This document shows positions 41,270 to 51,712 of a stretch of 64,000 nucleotides of DNA, one piece after another (within the stretch, counting starts at the first letter, position 1; each line of letters opens with the position of its first letter). The stretch is from Prorocentrum cordatum (lineage: Eukaryota; Sar; Dinophyceae; Prorocentrales; Prorocentraceae): NCBI GenBank assembly GCA_963575745.1, contig CAUYUJ010015688.1, positions 91,001 through 155,000 of the forward strand, given 5' to 3'. Under the pieces are notes generated by a model, which searched no databases, was not told the origin of the DNA, and saw only the letters and a list, made by a program, of their open reading frames with translations. Position numbers and translations under genes: made by a program.

Positions 41270-41546
41270 GCTCCCCTGCGAGGGGTTCGAGCGTCCAAGA
41301 TGGCCCAAGATAGCTTCAAGAGGGCTTTCGCTAGCCCAAGATGGCCTCCAAGATCGCCCAAGATACTTCAAAACGGCTCAAGATAGCCTCCAACACGCAT
41401 CCAAGAGGCCTCAAGACGGCCCTAGGACGGCTGCAAGGGCCCTCCGAGCCCTCCAAGGACCCCCCCAAGAAGCCAAAATGGGTTCAACACCTAAGGGAGA
41501 CACGGTGTTTGTTTTGTTGTGTTTTTTTGTGTTGTTTTGTTGCGTG

Positions 41547-41569
41547 TTTTTTTTTTTTTTTTTTTTTTT
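41547..41569. repeat. Poly-T run (23)
   Basis: Homopolymer preceded by gtttttttgtgttgttttgt. Confidence 0.95.
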
Positions 41570-41735
41570 GCCTTTTTCGCTTTTTCGCTTCCAATGGGCT
41601 CTTGAGGCGTCAAGATGGCCCCAAGATGGCTCAACATAGCCCCAAGAGGGGCCCAAGAGGGCCCCAAAACGGCCCCAAGAGCGCCCAAGAGCGCCCCAAG
41701 AGCGGGGCACCAAGACGCCCCTTTTGGGCCTTGGA

Positions 41736-41752
41736 GGGGGGGGGGGGGGGGG
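41736..41752. repeat. Poly-G run (17)
   Basis: Homopolymer; length may be unreliable in sequencing. Confidence 0.9.
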
Positions 41753-41959
41753 CGAACATTTAAAACCTTCCTCGTTTTGACTTCAGGGGTCCAAGACGGC
41801 CCCAAGAGGCCTCCCAGACCCCCCCAAAGAGCCCAAAGATGGTTCCAAGACCGTTGAAGTTGCCAAGAAAACCTCCAGAGGACCCCAAGAGGACCCCAAA
41901 ATGGCGCCCAAATGGCATTACGGGTCTTCGAAAAAAAACCTCACCACGACAGATGCCCC

Positions 41960-42280
41960 AAACCAGACTTCTCGTCCTCCTTGTCATCGTCCGTTCCTTC
42001 CTTGTTTTTTTCCTGCCGCCGCCGTGCTCCTCTTCCTCCTCCTCGCGCCGCGTTCCTCCTGCTCCTCCTCCTCCTCCTCACCTTCCTCCTGTTCTGTTCT
42101 GTTCTGTTCTGTTCCTCCTCCTCCTCCTCCTCTTACCCCCAAAATGGCCCCAGGCATTACCAGCACTAGCAGCCCCATCTGCTCCAAGATGGCTCCAAGA
42201 GGGCAACATAGCACCACAAGTAGCAACACCAGCAGCATCACCACCACCGCCACCACCACCACCACCACCACCATCACCAG
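41960..42280. repeat. C/T-rich and (ACC)n simple sequence
   Basis: cctcctcctcc and ttctgttctgttctg runs to 42135, then (acc)n at 42238-42275. No gene. Confidence 0.8.
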
Positions 42281-42384
42281 CAACCGAACGCGAACTGAAG
42301 ATAAACTTCAGTGCGGGGGCAGAGATCAAGGATGCATATGGGGATGCGACTCTCAACTGTGCGACAAAGGCGACGAATGATAGA

Positions 42385-42620
42385 TACAGTTACCTGCGCC
42401 AGAAGCGCTGACCACAGTGAACACCCCGGCGTATCTTGGACTGGTTTCCATCTTACACTTCGCTGCGGGAAGCTATGTGTGATCCTTCTTTCTCATGGCC
42501 TAGGGTGGATGCAGCCACCTGCGCTAGAGACGCTTACCACGGGGAGCACCACGTCGCATCTTACACAGATTTCCATCTCAAACTTCAATGCGGGAAGCTA
42601 TGTGTGGTCCTTGTTTTTCT
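42385..42620. repeat. ~120-bp tandem duplication
   Basis: Two diverged copies sharing acctgcgc(c/t)aga, atctta(c)ac and gcgggaagctatgtgtg, at 42390-42498 and 42508-42620. Confidence 0.75.
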
Positions 42621-42715
42621 GAAGACGGTCGCGCAACTGCCTGCTTCCAGCCATCCTTGATTTACCAGCGCCCCTGCAGATCGTTTCTGGGTGGGCTGGC
42701 GGAGATACTTTTTGG

Positions 42716-43941
42716 TTAGAGGGCGCGCGAAACACGTCGAACGCCGAGCGCTCCCCTGCCGCGGCAGGGCCCCGCCTGCGCGGTCGCAGCTGGAGGCGGA
42801 TCTTCCGCCGCGCATGCATTCGAGCCGCGATGTTCGGGGGCGGGCGACCGCGAGGCGAGCCGGCGGCGAAGGCGGCCGCTGATGGCCATGGGCGACCGAG
42901 CGACCGCAACGGGTCGGGTGGGCTCAAGCAAATGACGCCGCTCGTGCGCGAAACTTGGAAGCGGCCGTCGACGCGTCGCGTCGGCGCAGAGAAGACGGAC
43001 TTCCAATTTGGGCTGGCGATGTCCCGTATCCAGCGCGGGGGGCGCCCGCGCCGCGTGGGTCGGGATCCACTGCGCCGGTTCGTCGACCCCGCTCGCGGGA
43101 CAAATCGGCGGCCACGGCCCGCCCGGGTCGCCCGCGCAAGCGAACTCGGAGGAAGACGCCGCCAGCGCCGAAAGTGGGTCGGGCAAGAGCGCGGGGGAGC
43201 CCCGCGCGCCCTGAGCGACCGCGGCAGGTCGCAAGTGTTCGAGCCCGCGGCACTGCTCGATGAAGGCACCTACAGAGGCTGAGGTGCAATCCGCTGGGCC
43301 CGGAGCGACGCGGGCCCCGTGAAAGTGGCCCACTGAGGCCTCCAACCGCCCGACAACGAAACCCCGACTGCGGCAGGGGCCGCGCGGAAGCGAAGCAACG
43401 GCGGCACGCGAAAGCCATCCGCCAGGTCGACAAGCCTGGAGGTGGCCCCGCACGGGCCACAGCGGAGTCGATCGGCATGCGGTCGTTCCCCCCGCCTCCG
43501 ACTGCGGCGGCGGAGGGGGCGGGCGATGGCAAAAACCTGACGGCGACTGTGCCCTGACCGCGCCTGAATCGGCAGCCGCGATCGACGCTGTCGCCTCCTC
43601 GTAAAGCGGCGGGACCGTCGTGGGCGAATAGTCTTCGCGCCTCTGAAACAAGCGCGGACGGTCGGCAGAGCTCGCGCGGGCGCGCCGCTCGTAGGCGGAA
43701 CACCTGGCGGCGGAAAAGGGTACCTCAACAGCGGGAGCGAAGCGGGCCTCAAAGAGGGGGGCCAACGCTGAACGCCGTTGCCGAAAACAGGGGTTCCAAC
43801 GAACGCCGCGGGCGTGCGCGGTCTGATCGATGGCGGCACCCAGTCGCCAGCCTCCATGCAAGCGACGCCCGGAGGCGGCCTCACGCGCCGCGCGTCGGGG
43901 CCCAACGGCGCGTTCAAGCCGGGGGGCGGACGAAGAGACAA
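42716..43941 (-). pseudogene. Possible dinoflagellate gene fragment with PPPGL motifs
   Basis: The frame from 43941 begins SLRPPPGLNAPLGPDARRVR and RPPPGVACMEAG. The frame from 43703 contains GPPPGLSTWRMAFACRRCFA. The frame from 43861 is open for 381 codons to 42716. P-P-P-G-L/V motifs are frequent in predicted dinoflagellate proteins (recalled), which favours coding. No domain recognised and the correct frame is not settled. Confidence 0.35.
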
Positions 43942-44938
43942 AGCCGTCGGAGCGGTTCTTGGCGCGGCGGCCTGGGAAGCTGGAGCGGAGCCCCGCGCGC
44001 TGTTACAGCGGTGTCAACGCGCGGCTGCGTGTCCGGCCACCGGGATGTCAAATTGCGAGGACAACGGCGCGCGCCAAGCGGCGCCCTCGAGCCCAGAAGC
44101 AGCAGCGAAAAGAAGAGAATGAGTTGGGGGAGGCCGAGATTAGCAGGACTCTTCTCCTCCCCCTCCGCCCGGAAAGACCAGGCGGCGGGTTGTCTCCAAG
44201 GGTAAAGGCGGCGGGCTGTCGCCCACTGGCGATCGCTGCAGTCGGACCGTCTTTTCGCGAAGGGTGCTGTGTCCGAAGTTGGGCTGGCGCTCTGCGTCGG
44301 CACATGGAGCGTAAGCTCCTCATCTTCGCCCTCCACCTCCACCGCCTCCTCATTTTGAAGTCTCCGCCGCCGCGAGGTCCCAGAGAGGGGCCCGGGGGAG
44401 GAAGGACTGGAGTTGTGCAGCAGCGAAAGGAAGGCGGGTGCTATCGAACACCAGAACCCAGGACGGGGCCCAGGAGCCAGCACCGCCCGCGCGAGCAAGG
44501 GGCCTCCTTTGAAGGGCCACGGAAACGCTGGGGCGCGCGGCAACGCCCAGCGAACGGGCAGGCCTGCTTGCAGGTAGAGGGTGGCCGAAGCGCCCCCCCC
44601 CAGTGCCCCGCCGGGAGCGAAGGGCAGCAGGCGAACCCGAGAAGCTGCGGCTCACAGAACCAAGCTCCCAGGTGACCGCGCCAAGAGGCCGCGGCGATCA
44701 CCTGCAGCGGGGGGGCGAGAGCCGCGCTCAAGCCGATCGTCCGCCAGAGGACGCCAGTCGTGCCCAACGCAGGCTCCAGACGGACGGGGCAAAAACGACA
44801 CCAATCCAAAATGAACTCGCGTGGGCTGTTCTTGAAGATGACGGCGACCAGACGCGGGGCTGCGCGCCAGCACGCTGAGGCCGAGAAGCTGCAGGACCTG
44901 AACGGGCGCGAGCGGCAAGGAAAACAACTAAAGAGGCG
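43942..44938. other. Unassigned GC-rich region
   Basis: Open frames on both strands (plus 43830-44675; minus 44543-43914). The minus reading includes an acidic piece (EAVEVEGEDEELTLH) and a hydrophobic piece (LILFFSLLLLG). Not enough to call a gene. Confidence 0.35.
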
Positions 44939-45021
<83 letters not shown>

Positions 45022-45800
45022 ACATCAACATCAACATCGAATCATCACCATCATCATCATCATCATCATCATCATGATCAGCAGCACCATCAGTATCAGC
45101 ATGATCATCGTGACCATCAGCAACAGCACCAGCAGCATCACCAAAAGCAGAATCAGCACCAGCAGCAGCATCATAATCAACATCAGCATCAGCATCATCA
45201 CCATCGTCATCGTCATTATCATCAGCATCAGCATCACCATCAGCAGCATCATGATCAGCATCAGCATCAGCCTCAGCATCATCATCACCACCATCGCCAT
45301 CGCAATCACTACCACCATCATCACCATCAGCATCATGATCATACTCATCCATCACCATCATCAGCATCACCATTAGCAGCATCACCATCAGCAACATCAG
45401 CATCAGCAACATCAGCATCAGCATCAGCAACATCAATATCATCATCAGCATCATCACCATCATCAGCAGCATCGCAATCGTCATCGTCATCAGCATCACC
45501 GTCGTCGTCATCATCATGAAAAGCACACGCAGCATCAACATCATCAGCATCATCACATGCATCTTCACATTCATCTTCATGTTCAACATCCTCGTCGTCA
45601 TAACCGGTAGCAGCATCAACATCAACATCAACATCATCGTCACTTCTATCACCATCATCATCAACATCATCATCAACATCATCATCGACATCGTCATTAT
45701 CATATTCATCGTTGTCGTCATAATCATCATCACCATCTTCACCCTCATCATCCCCAGCATCGCCTTCACCATCAACATGACCATCACGGCTCTCCCAACC
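44939..45800. repeat. (ATC)n microsatellite decaying into ATC/AGC/ACC triplets
   Basis: Perfect atc repeat to ~45020, then ~780 bp of interrupted cat/cag/cac triplets. The Met-, Asp- and Ile-rich readings on the minus and plus strands are artefacts of the repeat. Confidence 0.95.
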
Positions 45801-45811
45801 TTGGAAACACG

Positions 45812-45866
45812 AACATGATCGACCCACGAACCCGGAAAGGAATATCGAAATGTAAGGCATAGCAAC
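45812..45866. repeat. Dispersed ~55-bp repeat, copy 1
   Basis: aacatgatcgacccacgaac followed by ccggaaaggaatat. Matches 47392-47454. Confidence 0.8.
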
Positions 45867-45904
45867 GTTTCAATGACTCCTGATTGGGCGACGGGCGATT
45901 ACAC

Positions 45905-46434
45905 TGCTGAATGTATCGATCTTGATGTACTGTGCCGAGGGCTGTGCTGTGCTGGGCCGTGCTGAACTGCGATGCGCCATGTCGCGATTGTGCTCTCTAT
46001 ATATATATATATATATACACAGCGTTGTGGATCGAGTCCTTCCTGGCATCCGAGTCCTGACCGAACTGATCTGGATATTAAGCTCGAGCTGCCTGAGCAG
46101 ATGGTAGCTGCCCCAGAACTAATCGACAGAGGAGACATGCCAGGAGGACGCGCCGCGGAACGTCCCAAGGGACGCGCCAGGCGACGTGCCAGGGGACGTG
46201 CCCTGGGCACGCACCGCGGGACGTGCCCAGGGGACGCGCTATGGAACGTGCCAATGGACGTGCCGCGGGACGTGGCAGGGGAGGTGCCGCGCGACGTGCC
46301 AGGGGGACTCGCCACGGGATGCGCCACGGAACGTGCCAAGGTGCAATGTTGAGTGTATCGATGTTGATGTACTGTGCCGAGGGCTGTGCTGTGCTGGGCC
46401 GTGCTGAACTGCGATGTGCCATGTCGCGATTGTG

Positions 46435-46475
<41 letters not shown>

Positions 46476-46794
46476 CGCGTTGTGGATCGAGTCCTTCCTG
46501 GCATCCGAGTCCTGACCGAACTGATCTGGATCTTAAGCTCGAGCTGCCTGAGCAGATGGTAGCTGCCCCAGAACTAATCGACAGAGGAGACATGCCAGGA
46601 GGACGCGCCGCGGAACGTCCCAAGGGACGCGCCAGGCGACGTGCCAGGGGACGTGCCCTGGGCACGCACCGCGGGACGTGCCAAGGGGACGGGCTATGGA
46701 ACGTGCCTATGGACGTGCACCGCGCGACGTGCCAAGGGGACTCGCCACGAGACGCTCCGCGGAACGTGCCAGCCAACATGCCAAACTGCCATGC
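45905..46794. repeat. ~440-bp tandem duplication (2.1 copies)
   Basis: Unit 1 is 45905-46345, unit 2 is 46346-46794, and a partial third starts at 46795. Shared order: gtatcgatnttgatgtactg, tgccgagggctgtgctgtgc, an AT microsatellite (45998-46018; 46453-46476), cgttgtggatcgagtccttc, and a field of ~10-bp ggacgtgcca units. Unit 2 also has a (ct)n run. Confidence 0.9.
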
Positions 46795-46865
46795 TAAAGG
46801 TATCGATATTGATGTACCGTGCCGAAGGCTGTGCTGTGCCTGGGCGACCTGGACACGTGAAAACA

Positions 46866-47265
46866 CGCGTTTCGCTCAACACGCTCTCAGCACATCCTCA
46901 TGCTAGACATCCGCCTGGGCAACCTAGACACGTCTAAAACAAGCGTCTCGATCGAGACTTCCTCGACACATCCTCATGCTAGACATCCGTCTGGGCGACC
47001 TGGACAAGTGAAAACAAGCCTCTGGTTCGAGACATCCTCAACAAATCCTCATGCTAGATATCTGTTTGGGCAACCTGGAGGCGTGACACCAAGCGTCTCG
47101 CTCGGGACATCCTCAAGACCAGGGCACGGGAAAACAAGCATTTCACTTGAGAGATCCTCTGAATTCTAGTCCCCAGGAGAAGACAATCTATAACACAAAA
47201 CCAGCGTTTCGCTCGAGACATCCTCAACAAATTATGAAACACAGCGTTTCGCTAGAGACATCCTC
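46866..47265. repeat. Cluster of the CGCTCGAGACATCCTC motif
   Basis: Copies such as gcgtctcgatcgagacttcc, ggttcgagacatcctcaac and gcgtttcgctcgagacatcc with ~60-70-bp spacing and intervening catgctagacatccgtctgg. Same motif as in the 4.6-5.5 kb repeat. Confidence 0.8.
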
Positions 47266-47271
47266 AACATT

Positions 47272-47415
47272 TAATTCGCCGGCCCTACGCGACCTCGTCA
47301 TTTATCGCAAAAGAAATTCGCCGGCCCTACAGCCGTCAAAACCGGGGGGGAACCAACTAAAAGAGAACCCTGGACTCAGGCCCTTTTCGGGAAACATGAT
47401 GGACCCACGAACCCG
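47272..47415. repeat. aattcgccggcc repeat unit, copy 1
   Basis: aattcgccggccctacgcga, catttatcgc, second aattcgccggcc at 47325, then aaaagagaaccctgg and cccttttcgggaaa. Matches 48736-48870. Confidence 0.8.
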
Positions 47416-47454
47416 GAAAGGGATATAGACATGTGGAGCATGGACACGTTTTCA
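47392..47454. repeat. Dispersed ~55-bp repeat, copy 2
   Basis: aacatgatggacccacgaac then ccggaaagggatatagacat; partner of 45812-45866. Confidence 0.8.
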
Positions 47455-47472
47455 TGATACCCAACTGGGCAA

Positions 47473-47620
47473 CACCTCACGAAACATCCCACGAGACACC
47501 TCACGAAACAGCCCACGAGACACCTCACGAAACATTCCACGAGACACCTCACGAAACATTTCACGAGACACCCCGCGAAACATTCCACGAGACACCCCAC
47601 GAAACATTCCACGACGACAG
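47473..47620. repeat. Short tandem repeat (cacgaaacattc/cacgagacaccc)
   Basis: Alternating cacgaaaca and cacgagaca units, ~24-bp period, about six copies. Confidence 0.85.
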
Positions 47621-47639
47621 GCAACCACTCAACCAAGGC

Positions 47640-48465
47640 GGTGTGGTCGTGCTGGGGAGTGGTCGTGCTGGGGTGTGGTCGTGCTGGGGGGTGGTCGTGC
47701 TGGGGGGTGGTCGTGCTGGGGGGTGGTCGTGCTGGGGGTGGTCGTGCTGGGGCGTGGTCGTGCTGGGGCGTGGTCGTGCTGGGGCGTGGTCGTGCTGGGG
47801 CGTGGTCGTGCTGGGGTGTGGTCGTGCTGTGGTAAGGTCGTGCTGGGGTGCGGTCGTGCTGGGGTGTGGTCTTGCTGGGGTGGGGTCGTGCTGGGGTGTG
47901 ATCGTGCTGGGGTGGGGTCGTGCTGGGGTGTGGTCGTGCTGGGGTGTGGTCGTGCTAGGGTGGGGTCGTGCTGGGGTGGGGTCGTGCTGGGGAGTGGTCG
48001 TGCTGGGGTGTGGTCGTGCTGGGGTGTGGTCATGCTGGGGCGTGGTCGTGCTGGGGTGGGGTCGTGCTGGGGTGGGGTCGTGCTGGGGTGGGTTCGTGCT
48101 GGGGTGCTCCGCACCCTGTGATTTATCGATCGGGTCGTGCTGGGGTGTGGTCGTGCTGGGTGTGGTGGTGCGTGCTGTGGTCGTGCTGGGGTGGTCGTGC
48201 TGGGGTGTGGTCGTGCTGGGGGGTGGTCGTGCTGGGGTGTGGTCGTGCTGGGGGGGTGGTCGTGCTGGGGGGTGGTCTGGGGTGTGGTCGTGCTGCTGCT
48301 GGGGTAGGGTCGTGCTGGGGTCGGGTCGTGCTGGGGTGTGGTCGTGCTGGGGTATGGTCGTGCTGGGGTGGGGTCGTGCTGGGGTGGGGTCGTGCTGGGG
48401 TCTGGTCGTGCTGGGGTGTGGTCGTGCTGGGGTATGGTCGTGCTAGGGTGGGGTCGTGCATTTCG
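47640..48465. repeat. 16-bp minisatellite (tgtggtcgtgctgggg), ~48 copies
   Basis: Plus strand ggtcgtgctgggg plus a 2-4-bp variable joint (tgt, cgt, agt, ggt). Long readings on both strands (W-S-C-W-G-V-V-V-L-G and P-A-R-P-H-P-S-T-T type) are repeat artefacts. Interrupted at 48107-48134 by non-repeat sequence. Confidence 0.95.
48109..48134. repeat. 26-bp non-repeat segment inside the minisatellite
   Basis: ccgcaccctgtgatttatcg followed by atcggg. The same 26 bp occur at 48668-48693, 200 bp beyond the end of the array. Confidence 0.9.
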
Positions 48466-48735
48466 CTCGAGACATCCTGCCAAAATTCCAGGAAATCGTA
48501 CAAAAACAAACAAATTAGTCGAAACATCATCGAAATTCCTTCGCGCGGGGCGCTTTTCCGCGTCGCGGTCGGCTCTGCAAAACAAGCGTTTCGCTCGAGA
48601 CATCCTCGGCAAACTCTGCGGAGCAAGCGTTTCGCTCGAGACATCCTCAACACACGAAAAAGTGGCCCGCACCCTGTGATTTATCGATCGGGATTTCAAA
48701 AACAAGCGTTTCGCTCGAGACATCCTCAAATTTTA
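48466..48735. repeat. Second cluster of the TTTCGCTCGAGACATCCTC motif
   Basis: Copies at ~48463, 48587, 48624 and 48707, each preceded by aagcg in most cases. The cluster ends at the aattcgccggcc repeat copy 2. Confidence 0.85.
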
Positions 48736-48870
48736 ATTCGCCGGCCTCCTTCGACCTCGTTATTTATCAGGGAAAAAATTCGCCGGCCTCCCTCAAGTTG
48801 GCACCGGGGGACAGGTTTACCTACTAAAAGAGAACCCTGGGCCGATGCCCTTTCCGGGAAAAACATTCGT
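48736..48870. repeat. aattcgccggcc repeat unit, copy 2
   Basis: aattcgccggcctccttcga, ttatttatc, second aattcgccggcc at 48777, aaaagagaaccctgg, ccctttccgggaaa. Partner of 47272-47415. Confidence 0.8.
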
Positions 48871-49435
48871 AACGGCCTCCCGTGTCCCCCCGAACCGTCG
48901 CCACCCAGAATGCTGGGCTGGCACGTTGGCGGGACTTTCCGCAAGCAGCTGGATAACAACAAGTGCACAAAGAGAAACTGTCGGTTCGATATTGTTGGAT
49001 CGGCGCTGGCCCCTCTCCAATTCGCGCGCTGGGGGCGGCGCCGAAGCGCCGCCGCGGGGTGCCCAGCGCCGATTGAAATTACTATGGTAGGTCATATTGC
49101 ATCCAATTCCATGTCGAAAGAATACGATATGGGGTGCGGATGGATGAGATAGGAGAAGATCGATGTATCGGCCTTTCCAGCACATAGCGAATACCAAGTC
49201 AGGTATCCGGGCAAATAGGGCGCGCGTGCCTTGAGCCATAAGGCAGCGACGCGCAGGCTATACTCCCGTTTACATATGACATATCCCAAAAAGCTACCCT
49301 TAAAGCCGGGAGAGGAGGAGGCGGAGGGTAAAGCCGCGCAGTCGCTAGGCTCTCAGCAGTCGCGCGACAGCTTGAACGGAAAACAGTACTCGCGGTCTAG
49401 CTTAACACCAGACTGAAGGGCGATATTTTTCGCCG
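48871..49435. other. Spacer between repeat cluster and E3
   Basis: No gene recognised. May include the 3' LTR or 3' UTR of E3; the matching 5' end lies outside the window, so LTR boundaries cannot be set. Confidence 0.4.
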
Positions 49436-49449
49436 GCGAGTTTCCTCGC
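49436..49449 (-). repeat. E3 hairpin 1: GCGAG-GAAA-CTCGC
   Basis: Perfect 5-bp stem. Non-coding position downstream of the RNase H stop. Confidence 0.85.
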
Positions 49450-49614
49450 AAAACATTTCCACGCATTCGTAGAGACAGCCCCTGGTTTTGCCAAGGGCTA
49501 TCGGCCCGGCTAGAGGTTAGCCAAACAGGCTATTCCCCTCTGGGCAAAAGGTATTAAAGCAAAGAGCCTGAACCAAACTGAACAGGCTCGTTGCCAAGCG
49601 TGAAGAATGGCATG

Positions 49615-49628
49615 GCTCGTTTCCGAGC
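49615..49628 (-). repeat. E3 hairpin 2: GCTCG-GAAA-CGAGC
   Basis: Perfect stem, non-coding. A one-mismatch relative (GCTTG-GCAA-CGAGC) lies at 49586-49599. Confidence 0.85.
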
Positions 49629-49697
49629 GAGCAAGAGAGCGCCTACACAATAGGCGCCCGCGCTGGCGAACTGGACCGCAGAGGCAACAAGGACAGA

Positions 49698-50400
49698 CTA
49701 GAAACGATTCGGCTTAGGCTTTGTTTTGTCCTGAGGGCCCCGGAAGCGAACAAACTGCTTCACGTCATACTTAAACGACTGAGTACCTGACATCACGTCC
49801 AGAAGCAGCTCCCGATCGATACTCCCCTTTGTGTGCCCATCTGCGGTCATGTCCCTAGTGTCACACCACTGTGCGTTATGCACTATACCTATATCCATGA
49901 GCTCACGTATCCAGCTGATATGTCCGAGCAAAGTGCGTTCTGTCGGTATCTTGAGATCTGTGCTAGATAAATGACTTATATACAGACTCGGCGTCTATCG
50001 CGAGGGATACTTTGATAGCTAGGCCTCCAACTTCACGCATATCCCGTAGTTCTCGTGGAGTAAGTGCCCCGGCCTTGAGCTCGTGGAGGGTGACGAGCGT
50101 GGGGTAGCATTCATCAAGGTTGTGTGCAGCTGCGAGTGCCTCAGCGACGTAGCTGGGCCTCACCTGCAGTCGGTGTGACTTGCATAGTCCGCCGCAAAGG
50201 TGAACGACGGGTTTGCCTTGGGGCGAGTTTCCTCGCCTTAGTACGTTAGCCCCACGAATGCCGCAGCCCTTGGTTTCATCGCCCTCGCCCCCGGTGAGTT
50301 TCCGATACCCCGAGTCACTCTGTATGTCTACTTCGTCAGTCGGTTTCATCCGAGGGAAGGTGATGCGTTTCGGGCTGTTGATTAGCTTTCGCGTCAGCAT
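49698..50400 (-). pseudogene. E3 RNase H (copia type)
   Basis: The frame from 50400 reads VDIQSDSGYRKLTGGEGDE (first Asp), PSYVAEALAAAHNLDE (Glu) and VSLAIDAESVYKSFI (third Asp). After a frameshift near 49960, the frame from 49931 reads HISWIRELMDIGIV, then WCDTRDMTADGHTKGSIDRE (fourth Asp, T-K-G block) and stops at 49698. All four catalytic acids are present, but on two frames. The C-terminal tail is Lys/Pro rich. Confidence 0.8.
50222..50237 (-). repeat. E3 hairpin 3: GGCGAG-GAAA-CTCGCC
   Basis: 6-bp perfect stem. Inside the RNase H region; encodes R-R-G-N-S-P. Confidence 0.85.
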
Positions 50401-51007
50401 TCAGTCGTCTGACTTGTAAGTTGGTAGGCTCTTGGATCTTCTGGAGAGACACCGCGCGCGCCATGGGCCAGACCTGAGTGAGGAGGGCATAGGCGAGAGC
50501 TCCTCGCCGGCTAACGAACACGTCGGTGATAAGCTTGGTAGCCTCGGCGTCTGCCGCCGCGCCTGTAAGTTCAGGATGTGTGATAGGACGTAGTTGTTTG
50601 ATGTATCCGTCCTGGTCCATGATCGCATCCCCTTGTTCGTTTTTCGTGTAGCGGACGGCGCAGTTAGTGTGAGAGTGTTTGTTGAGCTTGCACTTGCCAA
50701 ATGCCTTTTCGACACGTTGTACGTAATCATCTACGTTTTTCTGTAGGCCTGTCATATTATTGTCGTCGACGTGCTTTGCTGTAAATAGATCCTGGCTGAA
50801 TTCGAACTCAGGGTCGTAACTTGTCGGTGCAAGGCCTATAGCTCGAGTTGTCGTGCGAAGCTTGAGAGAGAACGCTCCTGGGGCGTCTTGCGCACCGGTC
50901 CCTGGCTTCAGGCACCTAACGCAGCGTCGGCTTTCATCGCGAGAGGAGGAACCCGGAAGGGCGCGAAGCACCTGGGCGCTTCCTGGTGGAAGTGCGAAGC
51001 AAACCGT

Positions 51008-51021
51008 GCGAGTCTCCTCGC
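51008..51021 (-). repeat. E3 hairpin 4: GCGAG-GAGA-CTCGC
   Basis: Perfect stem inside RT; encodes T-G-E-E-T-R, a different phase from the G-N/G-D copies. Confidence 0.85.
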
Positions 51022-51631
51022 CGGTGGCATGAGCAAGTTCCTCATATGTCAGACCTTTGTCAATGCCCATAGATGCTAAGATCCAGTCTGGATGACACGC
51101 AGCTTCACTTGCCAGAAACCGCTGGGTCTGTCGGCGGGCAATTCCCGAGGAGGTTTCCACATCGAAAGCTTCCGTGTCCGTAAATCCACGGAGGACAAGT
51201 CTGAGACGGATGGTTTTAACGCTCTCGGTGCCCACCACAAGCTTCCACTTGTATACGTATCTTGACGTGATAATGTTGGAAGCTTTTGATAGGTCGTGCA
51301 GCTCGAAACATCGGTTGTCGAGCCAGATCTTGAGTTCGGTGTACAAGGCTTCACTAACCTCTTTAGGATGTGCTGCTATGTCGGCTTTGGTGAGTATGTC
51401 ATCTTCCTTCACTACTACAGCACGTTTCGCAGCCGATGATACGTATACTCTCATCGTTGCGACCATACTTGGTTCGAGCTGTGCAAGTTGGGCCTGGTCC
51501 AGTACGATCTGTGCCACTTCTGGCGTAAAGCACAATTCGGCGCACGGGCCATATTCGTCACTGTCAAGAGAGTAATCCTCGTCAGGTGTGGTCGAGCATA
51601 AAGAAACAAGACAAGGCTCTTGTTGTTCAGG

Positions 51632-51645
51632 CTCGTCTCCGGGCG
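51632..51645 (-). repeat. E3 hairpin, one mismatch: GCCCG-GAGA-CGAGC
   Basis: One C.A mismatch; encodes P-G-D-E-P in the RT linker. Confidence 0.6.
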
Positions 51646-51712
51646 TCTCCGATACAACAGTATCTTCCTCGTCCACAATTGCTGAGACCAAGACGCATTG
51701 GTCGGGCAACAT

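Larger units (their letters stand above)
41270..41930. repeat. Degenerate CCAAGATGGCC-type 10/11-mer field
   Basis: Dozens of copies of (c)ccaagatggc/ccaagagggc with changes. The same word field forms part of the interspersed repeat at 9.88-10.02 and 34.44-34.56 kb. Interrupted by a 23-T run at 41547-41569 and a 17-G run at 41736-41752. Confidence 0.8.
50336..51712 (-). pseudogene. E3 reverse transcriptase (Ty1/copia type)
   Basis: 458 open codons. N-terminal acidic linker (DEEDTVVSETPGDEPEQQE), then RT: SRYVYKWKLVVGTESVKTIR, LRLVLRGFTDTEAFDVETSS; motif A region ILASMGIDKGLTYEELA near 51080; then FALPPGSAQVLRALPG, CLKPGTGAQDAPGAFSLKLR (motif B), TAKHVDDNNMTG (motif C, V-D-D), FGKCKLNKHSHTNCAVRYTK and DGYIKQLRPI. 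In the expected family motif L-D-I-D-K-A-F-L-K-G, the first Asp is Gly and A-F-L-K is missing, so 12 nt are lost in frame. Polymerase activity would be abolished although the frame stays open to 50336. Confidence 0.88.

Noticed and set aside
44441-45865. 474-codon Met/Asp-rich reading on the minus strand
   Set aside because: It is a translation of the (ATC)n microsatellite and its degenerate continuation.
47433-49152. Readings of 337-394 codons rich in W-S-C-W-G-V-V-V-L-G
   Set aside because: They follow the 16-bp minisatellite in all frames and on both strands.
49215-49240. Second spliced-leader relict (cttgagccataagg)
   Set aside because: Only the last eight or nine bases match the leader in series; overall about 12 of 21 positions agree, too few to call.
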